From positions 1,789,063 through 1,853,062 of the forward strand of contig NC_013959.1 in the NCBI RefSeq assembly GCF_000025705.1: 64,000 nucleotides of DNA, written 5' to 3'. How positions within the stretch are numbered: the first letter of the stretch is position 1; every line of letters begins with the position of its first letter. The position numbers and the translations under genes are program-made. Positions 1 through 9,085 of this stretch are shown one piece after another. Below the pieces are notes generated by a model. It worked only from the letters and a program-made list of their open reading frames with translations, searched no databases and had not been told where the DNA came from. The DNA comes from Sideroxydans lithotrophicus ES-1. GTDB lineage: Bacteria; Pseudomonadota; Gammaproteobacteria; Burkholderiales; Gallionellaceae.

Positions 1-219
1 AACATCTACTTCCCGCCCGCTGCGGTGAAGCGCGAATACTTGCATCCCAGCGAATCGCATACCCATTGTGTATGGAAGGGTGAAGCAAGCTATTACAATG
101 TCGAGGTTGACGGAATGGTGAATGAGGATGCAGCATGGTACTACCCTGATCCATCAACAGCCGCTGCCCGCATAAAAAACTACATCGCCTTCTGGCATGG
201 AGTCCAGGTGGAGGAATGA
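1..219 (+). CDS. DUF427 family protein, C-terminal fragment
   Basis: The reading frame is open from the first base, so only the last 72 residues are present. The visible part contains CVWKGEASYYNV followed by AAWYYPDP and ends with a short helix (residues IKNYIAFWHGV). This is the pattern I associate with DUF427, a small beta-barrel family of unknown biochemical role. The stop (217-219) lies one base before the proposed GTG start of egtB, so the gene is probably cotranscribed with the ergothioneine genes. The N-terminus is outside the window. Family call moderate; function unknown. Confidence 0.7.
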   Translation, partial: NIYFPPAAVKREYLHPSESHTHCVWKGEASYYNVEVDGMVNEDAAWYYPDPSTAAARIKNYIAFWHGVQVEE

Positions 220-220
220 C

Positions 221-1477
221 GTGGCAATAAACGATGCCGCATTGATCGAACGTTTCCGAAAGGTCCGCGCGCGATCGGAATCGCTGTGCGCACCGCTGCA
301 GATCGAGGACTACTGCATCCAGGCCATGCCCGACGTGAGCCCACCCAAGTGGCATCTGGCGCATGTCACCTGGTTCTTCGAGACGTTCATCCTTGTGCCG
401 TATGTGAAACGGTACCGCAGGTTACGCGAGGAATATGCGCATCTGTTCAATTCCTACTACGAGACGGCGGGCACTTTCTTCCCGCGCCCGCAGCGCGGCA
501 TGCTGTCGCGTCCCACGGTGGACGAGGTCTACCGCTATCGCAGCCATGTCGACGACGCACTGCTGGAATTGCTGGCACATCCGCCTGACGAACATGCCGC
601 CGATATCCGCGAACGCGTACGACTGGGTATCGAGCACGAGATCCAGCATCAGGAGTTGCTGCTGATGGATACCCGCTACAACTTCTCCATCAACCCTCTG
701 CAACCTGTCTATCGCAACATCGAAGTTCCCATCACCGCAGCACCCGCACAGGCGATGGGCTGGCAGGAATTTGCCGGCGGGGTCGTCGAGATCGGCCATG
801 GCGGCAATGCATTCGCATATGACAATGAGCGTCCCAGACATCGCACGCTGTTGCAGGCTTTCCGACTGGGCACGCGACTGGTCACCAATGCGGAATATCT
901 GGCCTTCATCGATGACGGCGGCTATGGCCGCGTCGACCTATGGCTGTCCGACGCCTGGCGCACCGTCGACGAACAGCACTGGCAGGCGCCGCTATACTGG
1001 TTCAAGGAAGGCCGCGACTGGAAACATTTCGACCTGACCGGCGCGCATGCCTTGCGCCCGGACGAACCGGTGTCACACCTGAGTTATTACGAGGCGGATG
1101 CCTATGCACGCTGGGCAGGCAAGCGTCTGCCGACTGAAGCGGAATGGGAACATGCCGCAAGCACCCACGCCACCAACGGCAACTTCCTCGACAACGGCCT
1201 CTATGTACCGCAGCCCGCGCAACAGACAGGATTGACCCAGATGTTCGGCGACCTGTGGGAATGGACGCAGAGCGCCTACCTGCCCTATCCCGGCTTCAAG
1301 CCGCTGCCCGGAACACTGGGCGAATACAACGGCAAATTCATGAGCAACCAGATGGTGCTGCGCGGCGGCTGTTGTGCCACCGCGCAGGATCATATGCGCG
1401 CCAGCTACCGCAACTTTTTCCGGGCGGCAGATCGCTGGATGTTTTCCGGCCTGCGCCTGGCGGAGGACATGCCATGA
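221..1477 (+). CDS. egtB: Ergothioneine biosynthesis sulfoxide synthase EgtB
   Basis: A non-heme iron enzyme that uses O2 to join hercynine (trimethylhistidine) to a thiol donor, giving the sulfoxide precursor of ergothioneine; cytoplasmic. The 418-residue protein has an N-terminal DinB-like helical domain with WHLAH (H45/H48) and the H139-x3-H143-x-E145 metal motif, followed by a formylglycine-generating-enzyme-like C-terminal domain with RLPTEAEWEHAA, FGDLWEWTQSAY and VLRGGCCAT. I chose GTG 221 because GGAGG sits about six bases upstream and it directly follows the DUF427 stop; an in-frame ATG at 197 would overlap that gene. The stop overlaps the egtD start (ATGA). No egtA or egtC is nearby, which suggests free cysteine rather than gamma-glutamylcysteine as donor; this is inference. 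Confidence 0.93.
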   Translation: MAINDAALIERFRKVRARSESLCAPLQIEDYCIQAMPDVSPPKWHLAHVTWFFETFILVPYVKRYRRLREEYAHLFNSYYETAGTFFPRPQRGMLSRPTVDEVYRYRSHVDDALLELLAHPPDEHAADIRERVRLGIEHEIQHQELLLMDTRYNFSINPLQPVYRNIEVPITAAPAQAMGWQEFAGGVVEIGHGGNAFAYDNERPRHRTLLQAFRLGTRLVTNAEYLAFIDDGGYGRVDLWLSDAWRTVDEQHWQAPLYWFKEGRDWKHFDLTGAHALRPDEPVSHLSYYEADAYARWAGKRLPTEAEWEHAASTHATNGNFLDNGLYVPQPAQQTGLTQMFGDLWEWTQSAYLPYPGFKPLPGTLGEYNGKFMSNQMVLRGGCCATAQDHMRASYRNFFRAADRWMFSGLRLAEDMP

Positions 1478-2463
1478 GAAACGCATCGCCCACCCCTGCG
1501 CGCAATCCCGAGGAGGACGATTTCCTCTCCAGCGTACGCGAAGGCTTGCGCCAACGCCCCAAGTCCATCGCGCCGAAATATTTCTACGACGCGCACGGCT
1601 CGCATCTGTTCGACCTGATCTGTACCACGCCGGAGTATTACCCGACGCGCACCGAGACCGGCATCCTCGATCGCCACGGCGCCGAGATGGCTGCGATGCT
1701 GGGAGCATCCTGCGTACTGATCGAGCTGGGCAGCGGCAGCGCGATCAAGACACCGTTGATACTGCGGCACCTGTCCGACAATGCCGTGTATGTGCCCGTC
1801 GACATCTGCGAGCCGCACCTGCGGCAAAGCACGCAACGCCTGCAAGCGATGTTCCCGGCACTGAGCATGCAACCGCTGCGTGCCGACTACCATCGGCTCC
1901 CCGCTTATGCGATCAAGCACCATGCCAGACAAAGACAGGTGGTGTACTTCCCCGGCTCCACCATCGGCAACTGCACACCGCAAGAAGCTGTACAACTGTT
2001 AAAGAGTATTGCCGACCTGGTCGGCCCCGGCGGTGGATTGCTGATCGGCGTGGATGCAAAGAAGCCGATCGAGATGCTGAACGCGGCATACAACGATGCT
2101 GCGGGCCATACTGCCGCATTCAATCTCAACCTGCTGACACGCATGCAGAACGAACTCGGCGCGCAACTCGATGCGACACAGTTCGCCCACCATGCGTATT
2201 ACAACGAAACGCATGGCCGTATCGAGATGCATCTGGTCAGCCGGTGCAGACAAACGATACGGCTGGGTACGGAGTCTTTCCCGTTCGCCGAAGGCGAGAC
2301 CATCCACACCGAGAACTCGTACAAATATACCGCGCATGAATTCAGGCAACTGGCCCGCATGGCAGGCTGGCACCTGAAATCGACATGGCATGATGAAGAT
2401 GGATTATTCAACGTGCATTACCTGAGCCTGTCCTCCGCCGAACCACTGAAACTGACGCGATGA
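1474..2463 (+). CDS. egtD: L-histidine N(alpha)-methyltransferase EgtD
   Basis: Trimethylates the alpha-amino group of histidine to hercynine using three S-adenosylmethionine, the first step of ergothioneine synthesis. The product is 329 residues, close to the usual size of about 320. Visible family features are APKYFYDAHGSHLFD (residues 33-47), TTPEYYPTRTE (51-61), the SAM loop ELGSGSA (84-90) and YFPGSTIGN. The start ATG at 1474 overlaps the egtB stop by four bases, so translation is probably coupled; the same frame is open further upstream, but that stretch lies inside egtB. Together with egtB this is a minimal two-gene ergothioneine pathway that lacks a recognisable egtE. Confidence 0.95.
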   Translation: MRNASPTPARNPEEDDFLSSVREGLRQRPKSIAPKYFYDAHGSHLFDLICTTPEYYPTRTETGILDRHGAEMAAMLGASCVLIELGSGSAIKTPLILRHLSDNAVYVPVDICEPHLRQSTQRLQAMFPALSMQPLRADYHRLPAYAIKHHARQRQVVYFPGSTIGNCTPQEAVQLLKSIADLVGPGGGLLIGVDAKKPIEMLNAAYNDAAGHTAAFNLNLLTRMQNELGAQLDATQFAHHAYYNETHGRIEMHLVSRCRQTIRLGTESFPFAEGETIHTENSYKYTAHEFRQLARMAGWHLKSTWHDEDGLFNVHYLSLSSAEPLKLTR

Positions 2464-2473
2464 GCGATATATC

Positions 2474-3313
2474 TTGAACCGCATCCGCCTCGCTGCCTAT
2501 ACCACGCTGACCATGGTCGCCTTCGCCGGCAACTCGCTGTTTTGCCGCATGGCACTCAAGGAAACCGGCATCGATGCCGCGAGCTTCACCACCGTGCGCC
2601 TGCTTGCCGGTGCGGCGATGCTGTGGCTGCTGATGTACTGGCAGAGACAAGCCCCGCTGCAACATGGCAGCTGGCGCAGCGCTTTGGCATTGTTCGTCTA
2701 TGCGGTCGCGCTGTCCTTCGCCTACCGCACCATCAACGCCGGCGCGGGAGCGCTGATGCTGTTCGGCGCGGTGCAGGTGACCATGATCCTGTTTGGTTTC
2801 ATGGCAGGCGAGCGCATGGCCGCGCTGCAGATCGCAGGCTTCGTGGCGGCGATGGCCGGGCTGGTGATACTGGTATCGCCCGGTGTGGAGGCGCCGTCGG
2901 TGCTGGATTCGGTATTGATGCTGGCGAGCGGAACTGCCTGGGGCGTGTATTCCCTGTTCGGGCGCGGACTGCCGAATCCGGCCGCTGCGACGGCCGGGAA
3001 TTTCCTGCGCGCAGCACCGCTGACGCTCGTTCTGTCGCTGCTTTCTTTGCCCTGGATGAATCTGGATGCGCACGGCATGCTGTATGCCGTGCTTTCCGGC
3101 GCGCTGACTTCCGCATTGGGTTATGTGATGTGGTACCGGGTGTTGCAGCACATGCATGCCATGACGGCTTCGACGGTACAACTCAGCGCACCGGTGATCG
3201 CTGCTGCGGGCGGTGTCTTGCTGCTCGGTGAAGCGTTCACGCGCGACCTGGTGATCGCTTCGCTGCTGATACTCGGCGGGATATGGCTGGTGTTGCGTTT
3301 CCGCAAAGCGTGA
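2474..3313 (+). CDS. EamA/DMT-family membrane transporter
   Basis: A hydrophobic 279-residue protein with about ten transmembrane helices in two related halves (EamA repeats), the architecture of drug/metabolite transporters such as RhaT/YdcZ-like exporters. Recognisable pieces are FAGNSLFCRMAL near the first helix and a second-half start at VLMLASGTAWGVYSLFGRGL. The start is a TTG at 2474, ten bases after egtD; the next in-frame ATG at 2512 would remove the first helix, so the TTG is preferred. Its position just behind egtBD suggests it could move ergothioneine or a related amino-acid derivative, but the substrate cannot be read from sequence. It converges on the lyase gene with only three bases between the stops and no visible terminator. 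Confidence 0.85.
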   Translation: MNRIRLAAYTTLTMVAFAGNSLFCRMALKETGIDAASFTTVRLLAGAAMLWLLMYWQRQAPLQHGSWRSALALFVYAVALSFAYRTINAGAGALMLFGAVQVTMILFGFMAGERMAALQIAGFVAAMAGLVILVSPGVEAPSVLDSVLMLASGTAWGVYSLFGRGLPNPAAATAGNFLRAAPLTLVLSLLSLPWMNLDAHGMLYAVLSGALTSALGYVMWYRVLQHMHAMTASTVQLSAPVIAAAGGVLLLGEAFTRDLVIASLLILGGIWLVLRFRKA

Positions 3314-3316
3314 ACT

Positions 3317-4486
3317 TCATTTGAGCGTCTGTTCGGCGCGAGCGATGTTCTCCAACGCCTGTTTGACGACGCTGCGCGGCGCGCCGATGTTCATGCGCAT
3401 GAAACCGCTGCCCTGTTCGCCGAACAACACTCCCGGACTCAGGCCCAGCCCAGCTTCCTGCACGAAGAAATGCTTGAGCTGCTTGTCGCTCAGCCCCATC
3501 GCGCGGCAATCCAGCCACAACAGGTAAGTGCCTTCCGGTTCGATCAGCCTGATCCTGGGCAGATGCTGCTGCAGAAAGTCGCGCACCAGGTCGCGTGTGC
3601 CGGCAAGATAATCCAGCAGCTCGTCCAGCCATGGCGCCCCATCGCGGTAGGCTGCCTCGAACGCCACGATGCTGAACGGGTTGCTCGCGCTGACATGCAG
3701 CGTGTCGAACGCTTTAGTGATCGCGGCACGGTCAGCCTCATCCGCTACGATCAGTGCGGATAGCCCCAGACCGGGGATGTTGAAGGTCTTGCTGGGCGCC
3801 ACGGCGGTGACGATCCTGGCCTGGCCCGGCAACGTGGCCAGCGGCACGTGCCGCACGCCGGGATAGACCAGGTCGGCATGGATCTCGTCCGACACCACGG
3901 CGATGCCGTGACGCTGGCACACCTCCAGTAGCGCCTGCAGTTCCTGCCGTTGCCACACCCGCCCGACCGGATTGTGCGGCGAACACAGGATCAACAGGCG
4001 CCCCCCTTCCGCTGCGCAGCGTTCCAGATCGTCCAGGTCGAAGCGGTAGCGACCTTCTTCCAGTTTGAGCGGATTGAGCAGCAGCTTGCGCCCGGTCGTC
4101 GCCGGCGCGGACAGGAACGGCGCATACACCGGTGGTTGCACGATGACGGCATCGCCGGGTCGGGTGAGTGCAAAGATGCAGGCATGCAGAGTAGGCACGA
4201 CGCCGGGACAACACAGGATGGACTCGCGCTGCACTGTCCAGCTGTGCCGCACATGCAGCCAATGGATCAGCGCGTCGTACAGCGATTCCGGAAAGACGGT
4301 GTAGCCGAAAACGGGATGGGCGGCACGGTTCGCCAGTGCCTGCTGCACCGCTGCCGGCACGGCGAAATCCATATCGGCCACCCACATGGGCAGGACATCT
4401 GCCCTGGCGAAATACTCGTAGCGGGCATCGTATTTTAGGCTCGATGTCCCGGCACGCGAGATGATCTGGTCGAATTCGGATGGCAT
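3317..4486 (-). CDS. PatB/MalY-type PLP-dependent C-S beta-lyase
   Basis: A fold-type I pyridoxal-phosphate enzyme of 389 residues. PatB/MalY proteins cleave the C-S bond of cystathionine or cysteine conjugates to pyruvate, ammonia and a thiol. The N-terminus (MPSEFDQIISRAGTSSLKYD, then LPMWVADMDFAVP) is typical; SPHNPVGRVW is the PLP-ring region, VVSDEIHADLVYPG gives the PLP-pyridine Asp, and APSKTFNIPGL contains the Schiff-base lysine (about K233). I chose ATG 4486 because family members start just before this block; an extension to ATG 4525 is possible and neither has a strong Shine-Dalgarno site. It lies convergent to the ergothioneine genes. Because EgtE is also a PLP C-S lyase, this enzyme is a candidate for the missing last step; that is inference. 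Confidence 0.88.
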   Translation of the reverse strand: MPSEFDQIISRAGTSSLKYDARYEYFARADVLPMWVADMDFAVPAAVQQALANRAAHPVFGYTVFPESLYDALIHWLHVRHSWTVQRESILCCPGVVPTLHACIFALTRPGDAVIVQPPVYAPFLSAPATTGRKLLLNPLKLEEGRYRFDLDDLERCAAEGGRLLILCSPHNPVGRVWQRQELQALLEVCQRHGIAVVSDEIHADLVYPGVRHVPLATLPGQARIVTAVAPSKTFNIPGLGLSALIVADEADRAAITKAFDTLHVSASNPFSIVAFEAAYRDGAPWLDELLDYLAGTRDLVRDFLQQHLPRIRLIEPEGTYLLWLDCRAMGLSDKQLKHFFVQEAGLGLSPGVLFGEQGSGFMRMNIGAPRSVVKQALENIARAEQTLK

Positions 4487-4601
4487 TTGAATCGGAATAT
4501 AGCACTTACGTCCGGATGCGGACATTCTGGCGAAACGCCATTCATCGGTCTATTCCAATCGCCGAAACTGCATGGGTACCCGGGATTGCGATATGTCCGG
4601 A

Positions 4602-5516
4602 TCAGGCTCCGATCCTTGCGCGCAGACGACCGAGCAGCCCGAGGAAATTCCCCGCCTGTATCTTTTCCTGTGGATCGCTGATCGGTGCCACGGTCTGGCG
4701 CTTTAACAATACCGGTTGGTTGCGCACCGCATGGAAGCGCTCCAGCATGGATTCGAGGTTGCGTGCCAGGATGCCTTTGCTGACAGGCTTGGGCAGGAAA
4801 CGCGTGATCTGGGCCTGGTTGATGAGTTCGATCAGGTGCGAAGTATCGTTGAACGAGGTCAGCACGATGCATTGCGTCTGCGGGTTGAGTTGCTTGATGG
4901 TCTTGAGGATGTAGCCGACATTGGTCTCGCCCAGCATGAGGTCGGAGACAACGACCGATACGTCCTGTTTCGCCAGTTCTTCCATGGCGTGCTGCGCATC
5001 GGCGGCCCAGACGATCTCGCACCGGTCGCCCAAGGTCTCGTGCACGGTCCTGGCGGTGGATTCATCGTGATCCATGACCAGCACGCGCGGTTTGCTGCCC
5101 ACCATAACGTTCACTTCTTCCGCATGGGTTTGCACATCGAAGCTGGCCACGGCGATGGCGGCAGCTTCGGCGACCACTTTCTTCACCTCTTCGGCATCCC
5201 AGGGCTTCATCAGGTAGCGGAACACCTCGCCTTCGTTCACGCTGGCGATGGATGCTTCCAGGTCGGAATAGCCGGTCAGCAGGATGCGCATGGTGGCGGG
5301 AGAGGTCTCGCGCGCGATGCGCAGCAGTTCGGAGCCTTGCATCACTGGCATGCGCTGGTCGCTGACCACGACATGCACTCTTTCTTCGCGCAGTATCCGG
5401 ATGGCCTCTTGCGGATCGGTGGCCATGCGCACGTTGTAGCCGACGAAGAACAGCATGCGCAGTGAACGCAGGATGCGCTCTTCGTCGTCGACCAGCAGTA
5501 ATGTAGGTTTGCTCAT
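4602..5516 (-). CDS. Response regulator with two receiver domains
   Basis: The 304-residue cytoplasmic protein has receiver 1 at about residues 4-122 (acidic pair D10/D11, phosphoacceptor D53 in VVVSDQRMP, T81, K104 in LMKPW) and receiver 2 at about 144-265 (D192 in VVVSDLMLGE, T216 region, lysine in FLPKPVSK). Between them is a short helical linker, and the last 35 residues form no recognisable output domain. Receiver 1 resembles those in RpfG-type proteins (RILLTGYSD), but no HD-GYP follows. It starts 16 bases after the CBS-kinase gene, so the two form an operon and probably a cognate pair. Output is likely through protein contact; its target is unknown. Confidence 0.88.
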   Translation of the reverse strand: MSKPTLLLVDDEERILRSLRMLFFVGYNVRMATDPQEAIRILREERVHVVVSDQRMPVMQGSELLRIARETSPATMRILLTGYSDLEASIASVNEGEVFRYLMKPWDAEEVKKVVAEAAAIAVASFDVQTHAEEVNVMVGSKPRVLVMDHDESTARTVHETLGDRCEIVWAADAQHAMEELAKQDVSVVVSDLMLGETNVGYILKTIKQLNPQTQCIVLTSFNDTSHLIELINQAQITRFLPKPVSKGILARNLESMLERFHAVRNQPVLLKRQTVAPISDPQEKIQAGNFLGLLGRLRARIGA

Positions 5517-5532
5517 GGTTGGTATCCTTGTG

Positions 5533-6861
5533 TTATGCGGCGACTTCCAGCACTGCCGGTTGTTGCGCCGCTAGCGCTGAAGCGACGGGCAGGCTGATGT
5601 GGAAACAGGTGCCTTCGCCGACACGCGAATCGACTGTGATGTCTCCGCCGTGCTTCTGAATGATCTGGTGCGTGATGGCCAGCCCCAGGCCTGTGCCCTC
5701 GCCTACCGGCTTGGTGGTGAAGAACGGATCGAAGATGCGCGTCAATATCTCTTGCGGGATACCCCTGCCACTGTCGGCCACATTGACGTGAACCATTCCA
5801 TCTTCAGACCAGGTCCTGATATGCAGCTTGCCAAAACCTTCCATCGCCTGCGCGGCATTGGTGAAGAGGTTGAGGAACACCTGATTGAGCTGTGACGGCG
5901 CACAGGTGATCCTCGGCAGGTCGCCCAGCTCCCTGACGACTTCAACCTTGTCCTTGAGCACGTTGCGGCCGATGTTCAGCGCGCTTTCGATGCAGTCGTT
6001 CAGGCTCACGGCTTCCGTGGCTGCCGCATCCATGCGCGAGAAGTTCTTCAGGTTGAGCACCAGTTCGGAGATCTGGGCGATCCCGTACAGCGAATCCCCC
6101 ATCAGTCCGTGCATCTCGCCCAGCATCTCGCGGGCGTTCATGTCATTGCGCAGTTCGCCAATCTGCTGCATCTGCACAGCGATCTGCTCCTCTGTCGCCT
6201 GCTCGTCCAGCAGGTCGTCCAGCAAACCCTCATAACCGGCGATCAGGGTCTGGATCTGCTGGAACAGTGCCTGTCCTATCGCCACATTGTTTTGCACATA
6301 GCCGAGCGGTGTGTTGATCTCATGCGCGATGCCCGCCACCATCTGGCCGAGCGATGCCATCTTTTCCGATTGCACCAGCGCCAGCTGCGAGGATTTGAGT
6401 TGCGCATTGGCCTGCTCCAGCTCGCTGGTGTTGGCACGCATCTGCACTTCCATCGCATGCAGCAGGTCCATCACGAAACCAACGCCCAGGTAATGCCCGC
6501 GCCGGGTGATGATGAAGTCTTCGGTGAGCGGAAACTGCATGTTGGAAGCGACATGCTGTGCAGCGATTGCCAGCGGCTGATCCAGTTCGACCAGCAGGGG
6601 TTTGTCGTTGAGAAAGCTGCGGATCGGTCGCTTGCCGTGCAACTCGCGCGCATAGCGCTTGAGATAGATATCCATGAAACGGTAGCGACTGATCATCCCT
6701 ATCGGGCGTCCGTTTTCTACGACCGGTAGCGAAAGGAGTTTTGAATATTTGGGGTTGGAAAACAGCTCGGCGACATCTTCCAGCGGGCAATCCGGGGAAA
6801 TGGCTTCGATCGAGTTGACGAGCGAAAATACGTCCTTGCCTGCATGGCTGGTCTGGGGCAT
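5533..6861 (-). CDS. Soluble histidine kinase with N-terminal CBS pair
   Basis: A 442-residue sensor kinase with no transmembrane segment, so it reads an intracellular signal. Residues about 15-140 form a CBS-domain pair ([42 protein letters not shown]), a module that often binds adenine nucleotides. A coiled linker (145-170) leads to the H-box [17 protein letters not shown] with H180, then N-box [15 protein letters not shown]1 [14 protein letters not shown]-box [10 protein letters not shown] and G2 [12 protein letters not shown]. The start ATG 6861 has AGGAGG at 6866-6871; an upstream in-frame extension to 6909 is less likely. It is cotranscribed with the tandem-receiver regulator downstream. 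Confidence 0.9.
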   Translation of the reverse strand: MPQTSHAGKDVFSLVNSIEAISPDCPLEDVAELFSNPKYSKLLSLPVVENGRPIGMISRYRFMDIYLKRYARELHGKRPIRSFLNDKPLLVELDQPLAIAAQHVASNMQFPLTEDFIITRRGHYLGVGFVMDLLHAMEVQMRANTSELEQANAQLKSSQLALVQSEKMASLGQMVAGIAHEINTPLGYVQNNVAIGQALFQQIQTLIAGYEGLLDDLLDEQATEEQIAVQMQQIGELRNDMNAREMLGEMHGLMGDSLYGIAQISELVLNLKNFSRMDAAATEAVSLNDCIESALNIGRNVLKDKVEVVRELGDLPRITCAPSQLNQVFLNLFTNAAQAMEGFGKLHIRTWSEDGMVHVNVADSGRGIPQEILTRIFDPFFTTKPVGEGTGLGLAITHQIIQKHGGDITVDSRVGEGTCFHISLPVASALAAQQPAVLEVAA

Positions 6862-7176
6862 ACATCCTCCTAATACTGGTTCCCTGATGCTGTTTTGTTT
6901 TTTGTGCACGCGATTCTATAAACGGGATGTGACAAACAGATGAAATGACGATCGTCCTGACCATGCTGCCGCCAATGTCATCCCTGTTTTGCTCGTGCTC
7001 CGCAGCCGCAAATAGTCGCAGGAAGGTTTGTGCGAAAAATTACGTCATGCGCCTGCGCAATCCGGTGTGTGATCGCCATTCACCTATCATCTGCATTGAC
7101 AATGTGGTGTCCTGCGATCAGGTTGGACTATGATGGCGCCATGTACGACATGCCCTGTGTTTTCCCCGGGAGGCGC
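6862..7176. other. Intergenic region between divergent genes, 315 bases
   Basis: This gap separates the minus-strand kinase from the plus-strand phosphatase remnant. It should contain both promoters. Small frames here (for example 6945-7133 plus) lack a ribosome site and protein-like composition. CCGGGAGG at 7167-7174 is the ribosome site of the next gene. I see no convincing sigma70 pair or hairpin. Confidence 0.4.
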
Positions 7177-7443
7177 ATGAAAAAGCCCGTCATATTCACC
7201 GAACTTGATGGAACACTACTGGATGAAGTGACCTATTCCTGTCGCGAGGCGTTGCTCGCTTTAAGCTCCATAGCTGCAAGCGGAACGCCGTTGGTCATGT
7301 GTTCCAGCAAGACCAAAGGGGAACTCGCAGCATACCGTAGCCAGCTGAATAACAATTACCCAATCATCCCTGAGAACAGCGGTGGCATTTTCATACTTTC
7401 CGACTGCTGCAGATGCGGAAGAAAATCAATGAAGCCATGCTGA
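7177..7443 (+). pseudogene. Truncated mannosyl-3-phosphoglycerate phosphatase remnant
   Basis: This 88-codon frame starts at ATG 7177 with a GGGAGG ribosome site. Residues 5-70 match the N-terminus of HAD-family mannosyl-3-phosphoglycerate phosphatase (MpgP): FTELDGTLLD for the first HAD motif, VMCSSKTKGEL for motif II, and PIIPENSGGIFI. Intact enzymes are about 260-280 residues; here the frame runs into an unrelated tail and stops. In addition the motif reads E-L-D-G-T where the family has D-x-D-G-T, so the catalytic nucleophile Asp is Glu. Both points say it is not an active phosphatase. It overlaps the start of the glycerate kinase gene by 31 bases. It may survive only as a leader that carries the ribosome site for the kinase. 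Confidence 0.7.
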
Positions 7444-8825
7444 AAATGATGTCACCACAGCCAGGCGGGGCCGCCTCGGCCCTGCCGGAACAGAACATCC
7501 TGGCAGAGATTTTTAATGCCGCTGTAGCTGCGGTCGATCCTTGCAACGCCGTGCTGAATTCGGTGCACGTAGAAAACGATCGGCTAGTTGTCGGGAGGAA
7601 ATCGTATGACCTTGGCGCTTTCGAACGCCTGGTCGTGGTCGGTGCAGGCAAGGCGACGGCACGTATGGCATTGGCTGTCGAATCCCTGCTTGGAAACAGG
7701 ATCGCTGCAGGGCTGATCGTCGTCAAGGAGGGGCACACCGTGCCTTTGTCCATCGTCGAGCAGGTGGAGGCTTCCCACCCTGTTCCGAATGAAGCCGGAC
7801 AGGTTGGCACACAACGCATATTGCAGCTGATGCGGAATGCGGACGACAAGACGCTGGTCATCTGTTTGCTGTCGGGCGGTGCGTCGGCTTTGCTGGTTGC
7901 TCCGGAGGAGGATGTGACATTGCGCGACAAGCAGGAAACGACACGGTTGCTGCTCAATGCGGGAGCGTCCATAAACGAGTTGAACGCGGTACGCAAACAC
8001 CTTTCAGCGATAAAAGGCGGCAGGCTGGCTGAAGCCGCTTACCCGGCACAGTTGCTGACATTGATCCTTTCCGATGTCATCGGCGACCCGCTCGATGTGA
8101 TCGCGTCTGGACCCACAGCTGCGGACAGCTCGACTTTTGCCGACGCGTGGTCGGTGATCGCGAAATTCGGTTTGCAGAAAACGCTGCCTTCGCACGTGGC
8201 GGATCATCTCCGGCGCGGCATCGCCAGGAAGGAGCTGGAAACGGTCAAGGCAAACGATGCCTGCCTGGGCAAAACCGACAATGTGATCATCGCCGGCATA
8301 CGTCAGGCCTTGTCTGCGGCACAGGCCAAAGCCCGTCGACTGGGGCTGGAATCGATAACGATTTCCGATGCCCTGCAAGGAGAGGCACGCGATGCTGCGC
8401 ATTCTCTGGCACAAACCGCCCTGTCCGAACTGGCCTTGATGAAACCGGGCAAGCAGCGTTGTTTGCTTTGCGGCGGCGAAACCACTGTCACCGTGCGCGG
8501 AAACGGAAGAGGTGGAAGGAACCAGGAACTGGCGCTGGCCTTTGCGCTCGAGATCGATGGCGTATCAGGCGTGTCGCTGCTCTCCGCAGGCACCGACGGC
8601 GGCGACGGTCCGACCGATGCGGCCGGTGCGTTCGCCGATGGCAACATCGTTGCGCTGGCACGCAGCCACGGAATAGACCCGCTGCGCTATCTGGACCGGA
8701 ACGATTCTTATGATTTTTTCCGGCAGCTCGATGCCGCGTCAGGAATGCAATATCATTTCAAGACCGGCCCGACCGGCACCAATGTCATGGATATCCAGTT
8801 CTTGCTGTTGCACAAATTGGAATAG
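7413..8825 (+). CDS. Glycerate 2-kinase (GckA/TtuD, MOFRL family)
   Basis: Transfers phosphate from ATP to D-glycerate to give 2-phosphoglycerate, feeding glyoxylate- or glycerate-derived carbon into lower glycolysis; cytoplasmic. The 470-residue length is slightly longer than the usual 420-450. Family features include VVGAGKATARMALAVE, the LLSGGASALLVAPEE glycine loop, LNAVRKHLSAIKGGRLA, LILSDVIGDPLDVIASGP, and the C-terminal MOFRL segment CLLCGGETTVTVRGNGRGGRNQE followed by SAGTDGGDGPTDAAGA. The start is uncertain: ATG 7413, 7437 and 7446 are all in frame, and none has a clear ribosome site. The gene begins inside the degenerate phosphatase frame. Confidence 0.9.
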   Translation: MRKKINEAMLKMMSPQPGGAASALPEQNILAEIFNAAVAAVDPCNAVLNSVHVENDRLVVGRKSYDLGAFERLVVVGAGKATARMALAVESLLGNRIAAGLIVVKEGHTVPLSIVEQVEASHPVPNEAGQVGTQRILQLMRNADDKTLVICLLSGGASALLVAPEEDVTLRDKQETTRLLLNAGASINELNAVRKHLSAIKGGRLAEAAYPAQLLTLILSDVIGDPLDVIASGPTAADSSTFADAWSVIAKFGLQKTLPSHVADHLRRGIARKELETVKANDACLGKTDNVIIAGIRQALSAAQAKARRLGLESITISDALQGEARDAAHSLAQTALSELALMKPGKQRCLLCGGETTVTVRGNGRGGRNQELALAFALEIDGVSGVSLLSAGTDGGDGPTDAAGAFADGNIVALARSHGIDPLRYLDRNDSYDFFRQLDAASGMQYHFKTGPTGTNVMDIQFLLLHKLE

Positions 8826-8932
8826 CCTGCCCTTGGCCTCTTGCCTGCACCAGGCCGAAGACTCCCTGACGAAATATGAATCAGATGTGCTGATCACGGA
8901 CTCGATTTCGACCGGCACGAACAAGCCAAGGC

Positions 8933-8949
8933 GGTATAAACCTTATACC
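8933..8949. repeat. Inverted repeat, 7-bp arms and 3-base centre
   Basis: GGTATAA at 8933-8939 and TTATACC at 8943-8949 are perfect reverse complements with ACC between them. It is about 110 bases after the glycerate kinase stop. It has no T-tract, so it looks more like a protein-binding dyad than a terminator; it could also be chance. Confidence 0.45.
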
Positions 8950-9085
8950 CGTTGCATAGCCATGTCTTTGCAAGTGTTTATGGAGAACCCGATAAGCACA
9001 CCACTTATCCCAAACTGGAACCGGGTGATTGCGGCCATCCCTGACATTTTTGACATGCTTGAAATAGCCGTGGTAGCAGACAGTA

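Noticed and set aside
6945-7133. A 62-codon plus-strand frame before the phosphatase remnant
   Set aside because: Cys/Met/Arg-rich sequence with no ribosome site; looks like random intergenic translation.
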